From Datura wrightii (Eukaryota; Streptophyta; Magnoliopsida; Solanales; Solanaceae): 64,000 bases of DNA. The translations under genes and the position numbers were made by a program. Shown here one piece after another: positions 58,265-64,000 of the stretch (positions are counted from its first letter, which is position 1; each line of letters starts with the position of its first letter). Location of the stretch: assembly GCA_035772735.1 (NCBI GenBank), contig JASDFA010000002.1:33004501-33068500 (forward strand). The letters run 5' to 3'. The notes under the pieces were generated by a model. The model did no database searches, had not been told where the DNA came from, and saw only the letters and a program-made list of their open reading frames with translations.

Positions 58265-59511
58265 TGTACCTGTAGAGAAAGAAGTTAGCATCACGTTTTT
58301 GAAAAAGAAGAATTAGAAAGGAGAATTCTGAATTTCATCACGGGTCCTCACTACGGGTTGTACCATGAAGGTACGACTCATGAGAAGTCCCAAAGTTGCA
58401 ACATTTGTCAGTACGACTAGCAGGTACAACTGGTGCCATAAAGGTATGATCCATACTACGAGTCGTCTAATGAAGACTGACATTGCTATTTTTTTGAATA
58501 TTTCCACGACTCATGGTACTACCAGTAGATTGATTCCACGAGTCGTAAGAAGGACATTTTTCTGTGACCATGTTCAGTTTGGTGGTACAAGTGCTCAGTA
58601 TGACTCTAGTGGCAACCTACTGTCCATACTGTGCCTCATACCCCTTTAAAAAAAATTTCTCAGTTTGCATGGGTTCTTTTTCAATTTTCAGGGTACTCAG
58701 ATTTCTCGCCCCCCAGGTCCAGGCACATCATTAACTCAACTTTACCAAGCCCAATCCTCCCTTTTTGACCTACTACCCGTAACTCATTAAGCTTCAAAAC
58801 CTCAGTTCATCAAGAATTTAGCATTTCTTTAGTCTACGAAACACATTATACAACACCCTGATCATTGTCTATTTTCAAAATTAAGTTTCATGCCTAGTGA
58901 CTGACTCACAGGGGTTTTGACATCATCAATCTCATTATACGACTCTTAACAATGTTTAATGCATCAAACTTACTTGATTGATGCTTCATCAATTGTGAAT
59001 GACCGAATAGGGTTTTCAAATCTTGGGTCGAGCAAGATTTTGGGTTGATTTACTTAAGTGGTGTTGAGTTACGGGTAGGAGAAGTGGGTGTGAGTCATGA
59101 TTTTGAGTGTTTAAACATTAGAAAGGGTGTTTATGGGGCTTAAATAGGAGAGGGCAAATTTTTAAAAAAATTGGGTCAAGTCAGGTAAGATTGCCAGTTT
59201 TAACCCTTCATGACTCATACCACGAGTCGTAAGAAGTACCTACGGCTCGTCCCTTGGACTCATATCCAACCCTTTTTGAAGTAAACTTACCTGGCGACCA
59301 ACGAATGCATCCTATGACTCGTACCATTAAGGTACGGTCCATAGGGTAAATCATAGGTCAAAGCTTGGGATTATTTTTTCTGAACCTCACCACGACTACT
59401 GTTGTGGCTCGTAGGATCTCATCGTGGGTCGTACTAAGAGCCATAGAAGCTGATGTTTCAGCCTCCTATTTTTAATTTTCCCTGCACACTGAGCACACAT
59501 TAGTTCAATAA
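58265..59511 (-). other. Ath-F4 spacer upstream of downstream ORF
   Basis: No gene. Two clusters of LTR-type GTACGACTC/ACGAGTCGT motifs lie at 58340-58620 and 59210-59460, including GTACC-ATTAA-GGTAC at 59324-59338. F1 and the visible part of F2, which lack the ORF, have no such internal clusters. Confidence 0.6.
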
Positions 59512-59645
59512 CTTGGGTTGCCTCTCAAGAAGTGCTTGATTTAACACCGCGGCACGACGGAGGTAGCCTGGTTACCAAGACTTCACCAATCTACCACTTG
59601 GGTTTCCTCCCAAGAAGTGCCTGATTTAACATCGAGGCACGACGA
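59512..59645 (-). other. Ath-F4 hairpin cassette, tandem duplicate
   Basis: Stem-loops at 59512-59529 (one mismatch, loop AGGCAA in sense) and 59597-59614 (perfect stem, loop AGGAAA), period 85. Each is followed on the plus strand by the GGCACGACG half of the companion hairpin. Confidence 0.65.
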
Positions 59646-59685
59646 TAATCTCTTGACTACTCAAAATTCATCAAGTGATTCATAC

Positions 59686-60345
59686 TCATCCTCCAGTGCT
59701 GAGATCACACAAAATTCCTTGGGTGTCTTCATTGTTCTTGCAGATGTTGAATATGACCTCTTCTTGATTCAGCCTAAACTTCAATAGGCCAGCTTCTACA
59801 TCTACTAGAGCTCTTCCAGTCGCAAGGAATGGTAACTCCAAAATTATGGGGACCTTATAATCAACCTCGCAATTCAACATCACGAAGTCTACTCGGAATA
59901 TAAATTTATCTACCTTGACAAACACATTGATCAGGATGCCCACCGGCTCCTTAACTGTTCTGTCGGCCATCAGTAGCTGCATGTTGGTCGGTGTGTGGGC
60001 TCCCAATCCTAATTTCTTGAAAACATCCAAGGGAATCAAATTTATGCTAGCTCCCAGATCACAAAGTGCCCTTACGAACTCGACATTGCCAATCATACAT
60101 GGTATAGTGAAGGCACTTGGGTCTTCCTTTTTCTTGGCTAGGACCCTTGTAGCTATGGCACTACAGTGATGCACATTGTCAACAGGCTCATAGCTCACAG
60201 ATATCTTCTTCACCACCAGGTCCATCATAAACTTTGCATATTCTGGCATCTGCTCTAATGCTTCAACCAATGGTATGTTCACAGAAAGTTGCTTAAGCAT
60301 TGCAAGGAATTTCTGGAACTTACCATTCTCCACCTTCTTATTCAT
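59686..60345 (-). pseudogene. Ath-F4 aspartic protease
   Basis: 219-codon open stretch with no stop. The active site CDLGASINLIP is intact, as is the flap-side region, though GRPFLAT reads ELPFLAT. Upstream segment VNIPLVEALEQMPEYAKFM and HHCSAIATRVLAKKKEDPSA match F1. It is the best-preserved protease of the F family here. It ends at 59686 just before the cassette, with no RT. Confidence 0.83.
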
Positions 60346-62087
60346 TCTTTGGGAAATGGTGGCAGTGGTCGTGGGATAGCTTTATGAACTTGTGTTGCCC
60401 CTTGATCCATGTCAGGTTCCTTCTCACCTCTCGGGGCCTCTTGAAACTCACCATTCTCTCACTAAACACTTGTATCATCATCCTCCACAATACTCTGTTT
60501 CTTCTGCTCAACTTCAACTGGAAACGGGGGTTGAATTGTGGTTTTACCACTCCTAGTCATCACTGCCATACAATTTGCATCGTTCTCTGGATTTTGTAAA
60601 GTGTTACGAGGTAGTGTACCCTTTTGTCTAGGGTTCATTGATGCTGACAATTGCCCAAGTTGATGTTCAATCTACTTGATGGTGGTAGCATGAGATTCCA
60701 CTTTATGACCCATACATGACAAGTCACCTTGGATCTCCTTCAACTGACCATCAGTGGACCTTACCATCTTCAACATCTCGGCCATCATGCTTTCCAACAT
60801 TAATTGCCTAGCCTCCCCATCTCGTGCTTTGTTAGGAACATAGAATCCAGCCCGATCATTGTGGTATCCATCATTTCGCCTCCAATCTCCTTCATGCTCA
60901 CGACCTCGGCTCCTGTCTCTAAACTCGTTTCTGTTGTAGTTGTCTCTACACTGCTTCTGACCTTGATTTCTAGAACCTTGGCGCCAATTGTCTTGTCCAA
61001 ATGCTTGGGCATTGGTTTGGAAACCCGCTACCTGGCTATCCAAGAAGTTGGCCTCCTCCTCAGAATCAGAGTGACCTATTTGGCTCCGGCTGCCATAATA
61101 TCTCTGTCAACAAGTCCAATGATGTGCGCATATGAGCCAACTCCTGGTCGTGCTCTTCTTCTTTTCTTTGTTAGTCTGTAGTCAAACCAACAACATATGT
61201 TCCTACCAATGCATCTCATATGCCAGGCCCTGTTAGTCTTAGTCACCCTGTCAAGAATGGTGGCAGCTTGCTCCCAGGTATGACTCAACAATGCTCCTCC
61301 AGCCACTGTGTCTACTACAACTTTTGTGTTATTGTTTAGAGACTTGTAAAATATTTCCAACAAACTATCATTTGGATTTTGTGGTTAGGGCACTTCATCA
61401 ACTTCTTTTTTAATCTCAACCAAGCTTCATGAAGTGCCTTAGTCTTAATCTATCAAAAATTATAGATCTCATCCTTTAGCTTCAACATCCTGGATGAGGG
61501 AAAGAATCTCTTCAAAAATGCCTATTTGAGCTCCCTCAAGTTGGTTATGGAGTCATTGGGCAACTTCGATAACCAAAAAGTAGCTTCCCCTGATAAACAA
61601 AAAGGGAAGAGTCTGAGCTGTATTGTGTCCTGGCTCACTCCGGGAAAACTGTACGCCTTGCATATTCCTATGAAGTTCATTAAGTGCAGGTTGGCGTCAT
61701 CCGCTGCGTCGCCACTCAACACCCCTTTCATGTTTAGCAACTGAATCATGGTGCTCGTAATGTCGAATTTAGCCCAGCAGGCAATGGTGGTGGCACAATT
61801 TCTCTAGTCGACCCAACTTCATCACTTTTCAGGTCATCATCATTATTAAAGAACTGAGGGGAAAATCTATGAGCTCTATTGCCCCTCTCCTGTCGACCAG
61901 CATTCACCACCTCATCTCTTTCATTATTCGCATGCTTTAGTGCAGCTTGCTGAGCTAGCTCGTCTTGCCTAGCTTCTTCAGCTACGCGGGCTTCTCTTTG
62001 CTCGTGGTTCTCCATTCTATGCATTGCTCTTTTGATTTCTGGATTTAGTGGAACAAGGGGATCTCCTCTACTTTGAGTGCTTGGCAT
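60346..62087 (-). pseudogene. Ath-F4 gag
   Basis: ATG at 62087-62085 (MPSTQSRGDPLVPLNPEIKR), charged helical region, a frameshift near 61760, then core LHLMNFIGICKAYSFPGVS and LRLFPFCLSGEATFWLSKLP. The nucleocapsid part (61043-60800) is Arg/Gly/Asn-rich (NWRQGSRNQGQKQCRDNYNR) with no CCHC knuckle, unlike Ath-D. It would bind RNA through basic residues. Several TAG stops. Confidence 0.8.
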
Positions 62088-62193
62088 TCACCAGAGAACA
62101 ACCTGTGGGTATCAAAAACATAAAAATAAATGCAATTAAAGAAATAACTACTAAAAAGTTAATTACAAGTTAATAACCTAGTTTCAATCGTAT

Positions 62194-62211
62194 TCCCCAG
62201 CAACAGCACCA
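62194..62211 (-). other. Ath-F4 primer-binding site (tRNA-Asp type)
   Basis: Sense TGGTGCTGTTGCTGGGGA, three bases from the consensus, 5 nt inside the LTR. Confidence 0.85.
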
Positions 62212-62216
62212 CTTTT

Positions 62217-62537
62217 TGATGACGCTCAAACCACACCTCTTACTGAAGTGAGAAGCAGACATTGTCAATAATGAACCCAACTAGAGGTTGGGGTCGAACC
62301 CACGGGGAATAGGGAGAACTGGATTATAGCCGGTAATTGAACTTGTGAAGTAGTTACTTCAAAATAGGAGGATTCTAAAAGAGATCAATAATAAATACAA
62401 GTATCAAAATTCTAATGTTGAGTCAATATTAAAGGATAACTAGGATTTGTGTTCCCCATGGGTTCATAACTTCTTTGCGTATACACTTGTGTTTATCACC
62501 AATGCTTACTTATAGAACTGATAACTTAGGTTCATTC
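62217..62537 (-). repeat. Ath-F4 5' LTR remnant
   Basis: Begins TGATGACGC and matches the reverse complement of about 53948-54272. Abrupt change to Tek-G gag at 62538. Confidence 0.8.
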
Positions 62538-64000
62538 AATAGGCACCACCTCCAGCAGCTCCTATACCGATCACATCAGACCAGGAGGTCAGGAGCGCTG
62601 TTTTCATGTTAGCTCAGATGATGGCTGCGCAGCGTTAGCCAGTGGTACCTGTGGTTATTGAATCTTTGGGAGGACCTGGTAGTTCGAGGGTTTGAGAGTT
62701 CCTCGCTCTGAGACCCCCACATTTCACAGGGATGGATCGGGATGAGGACCCTCAGGACTTTTTAGACCAGTTGCAGCGGATCTTTAGAGTAATGCATGCC
62801 ACGCCTGCGGAGTCGGTGAGTTAGCGGTATTTCGGTTGCGGGATAGCAGTGTTGTGGTACGAGAGTTGGGAGAGATTCCGAGGTAGAGATGTTCCCCCTC
62901 CGACTTAGTCTAGCTTTTTAGAGGCCTTCTTGGACCATTATTTTCCGCGAGAAATCCGACTGGCCCGGGTAGATCAGTTTCTGCATCTGGAGTAGGGTTC
63001 GATGAGTGTTCAGGAGTATGCTATGAGATTTGACTCCTTGGCTCGATATGCACCAGCTTTCATAGACACTATGCTAGCCAGGGTGCACCTGTTCATTATA
63101 GGGCTACTTCTAGAGTACATAGAGACTTGTGTTACGGCCACTCTGTGGGAGGATATGGATATCGCCCGTATTTAGGCATTTTCTCAGAGTATTGAAGGGA
63201 TCAGGCAGCGACAACGAGGGATAGAAAGGGCAAGTCAGGAGCAGCGCCGCAGGCCTAGGCGTAGTGACCCTTAGGTAGAGTTTCAGGGTGGACCCAGGCC
63301 ACAACTATCAGATAGACCACCCAGACCCCCACTTCCACAGTAATAGTAGGGTGGTAGAACTGGCCGTTGAGGGTAGTCAGGACCCGGCGAGAGCTCGCGG
63401 CCATCGGGTTCGCAACAGCAGAGAGAGTTAGAGCAGAGTAGACTCACTATGCCACCTTGCCCTATTTGCAGTCGACGTAACCTTGGGGCATGCAGGTATG
63501 GTTCTACTGTATGTTATACCTATAGACAAGAGGGTCACATGATGAGGGACTGTCCAACTAGGGGTCAGAGTGATTGGGACCGATAGGATAGATCTTCAGT
63601 AGGGTCACGTGCCCTAGCATCTTTAGCAGGGCATAGGCCCTCAACTCCAGCTAGCAGAGGCTAAGGCAGCTTAGGGGAATCAAGTTCATCTACCGGTCCG
63701 GATATCACTAATGCTTTACCAAGTTATAGGAGTCAGAGTCGTCGCCGGATGTTGTGACAGGTATGTTGGACATTTGTTCTCATTCAGCTTATGTTTTGAT
63801 AGACCCAGGTTCCACTTTGTCTTATGTTACACCACTAGTGGCCTGGATGCTCAATATAACGCCATAATTGCTTCAACGACCCTTTTCAGTGTAGACGGCG
63901 GTCGGTGATTCTATTATAGCTAAAAGGATCTACTGGGCTGCACAGTAGAGGTTGTTGGTGACCAAACTTTGGTAGATTAGTGGAACTAGACATGATTGAT
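62538..64000 (+). pseudogene. Tek-G gag and start of protease
   Basis: Chromovirus gag: leader Pro-rich (APPPAAPIPI), capsid core with REFL-like segment, DEDPQDFLDQLQRIFRVMHA, FLEAFLDHYFPREIRLARVD, EYAMRFDSLARYAP. The zinc knuckle near 63510-63555 reads CYTYRQEGHMMRDC, so its second Cys is Tyr. The frame is kept for about 1.2 kb, with one frameshift near 63740, but has 14 in-frame stops, 10 of them TAG. Protease begins near 63750 with VLIDPGSTLSYVTPLVAWML. The gag N-terminus is missing at the F4 junction. Confidence 0.87.

Larger units (their letters stand above)
54278..62537 (-). mobile_element. Ath-F4: pol-less element retaining downstream ORF
   Basis: Minus-strand element: 5' LTR remnant (62217-62537), tRNA-Asp-type primer site, gag, protease, duplicated hairpin cassette, spacer, a long downstream ORF, noncoding region and 3' LTR remnant (54278-54547). 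No RT, RNase H or integrase. It separates the Tek-G leader from Tek-G gag. Both LTRs are truncated at their outer sides. Confidence 0.82.
36637..64000 (-). mobile_element. Ath-F2: gag-protease Athila relative, split by F1 and Tek-G
   Basis: Its 3' LTR (36637-38291), noncoding region and hairpin cassette are at left. The protease end stops at 39971 and resumes at 47643 after the F1 insertion, then is cut again at 48311 by Tek-G. The 5' part (most of gag, primer site and 5' LTR) would lie beyond 64000. No RT, RNase H or integrase lies between its LTR and protease. Confidence 0.82.
48312..64000 (+). mobile_element. Tek-G: chromovirus, 5' half, split by F4
   Basis: Plus-strand element: 5' LTR (48312-52566), initiator-Met primer site, about 90 bp of leader, then (after the F3/F4 insertion) gag and start of protease to the window end. 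The left flank GGATA is the putative target site; the right copy is out of view. Confidence 0.82.

Noticed and set aside
63711..63908. Plus-strand 65-codon frame starting MLYQVIGV
   Set aside because: Most of it is out of frame with the protease reading (VLIDPGSTLSYVT), which has clear family motifs.

Overview
The window is plant nuclear DNA made entirely of nested, decaying LTR retrotransposons of the Ty3/gypsy superfamily (Metaviridae). I found no host gene, tRNA, rRNA or CRISPR array. Three kinds of evidence support this: primer-binding sites matching tRNA-Asp (Athila lineage) or initiator tRNA-Met (chromoviruses), Athila-type protease and integrase sequence, and Tekay/Del-type integrase with a C-terminal chromodomain. 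The setting looks like pericentromeric heterochromatin of a flowering plant. A eudicot, perhaps Solanaceae, is my impression only.

Elements are named here by lineage (Ath = Athila, Tek = Tekay/Del-like chromovirus). Left half: Ath-D (1-6426, minus, left end outside the window) abuts Tek-A (plus). Tek-A is seen as a protease-RT-RNase H part (6427-8518) and an integrase-chromodomain-LTR part (31218-35306). Between them sits Tek-B (8519-31217, minus; flanks ACTCA/ACTCG), and inside the left LTR of Tek-B sits Ath-C (8948-21516, minus; perfect target duplication AACTG). Ath-C is the most complete element: gag, protease, RT, RNase H, integrase and a further downstream ORF. Tek-A itself interrupts Ath-E, a degenerate plus-strand Athila whose integrase resumes at 35307.

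Right half: Ath-F2 (from 36637, minus) is inserted downstream of the Ath-E integrase. Ath-F1 (39972-47637, minus; flanks ACAAA/ACAAC) lies in the F2 protease. Tek-G (from 48312, plus; 4.26-kb LTR with a 40-bp tandem array) lies in the F2 gag-protease. An Ath-F4 element with an extra inverted LTR (52673-62537) lies between the Tek-G leader and its gag, which resumes at 62538.

The most interesting material is in the Athila-type elements. D, F1 and F4 encode gag and protease but have no RT, RNase H or integrase, and the visible part of F2 is the same. F4 nevertheless keeps a long downstream ORF related to that of Ath-C. All share cis structures: a two-hairpin cassette after pol or protease with covarying stems and mutually complementary loops, and polypurine-tract modules preceded by hairpins whose stems differ in sequence but keep an AGGA-type loop. 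In the two elements that have the downstream ORF, the element's own LTR motif recurs just upstream of it, a candidate internal promoter. Coding decay is dominated by TAG/TGA stops of the kind left by deamination of methylated cytosine.
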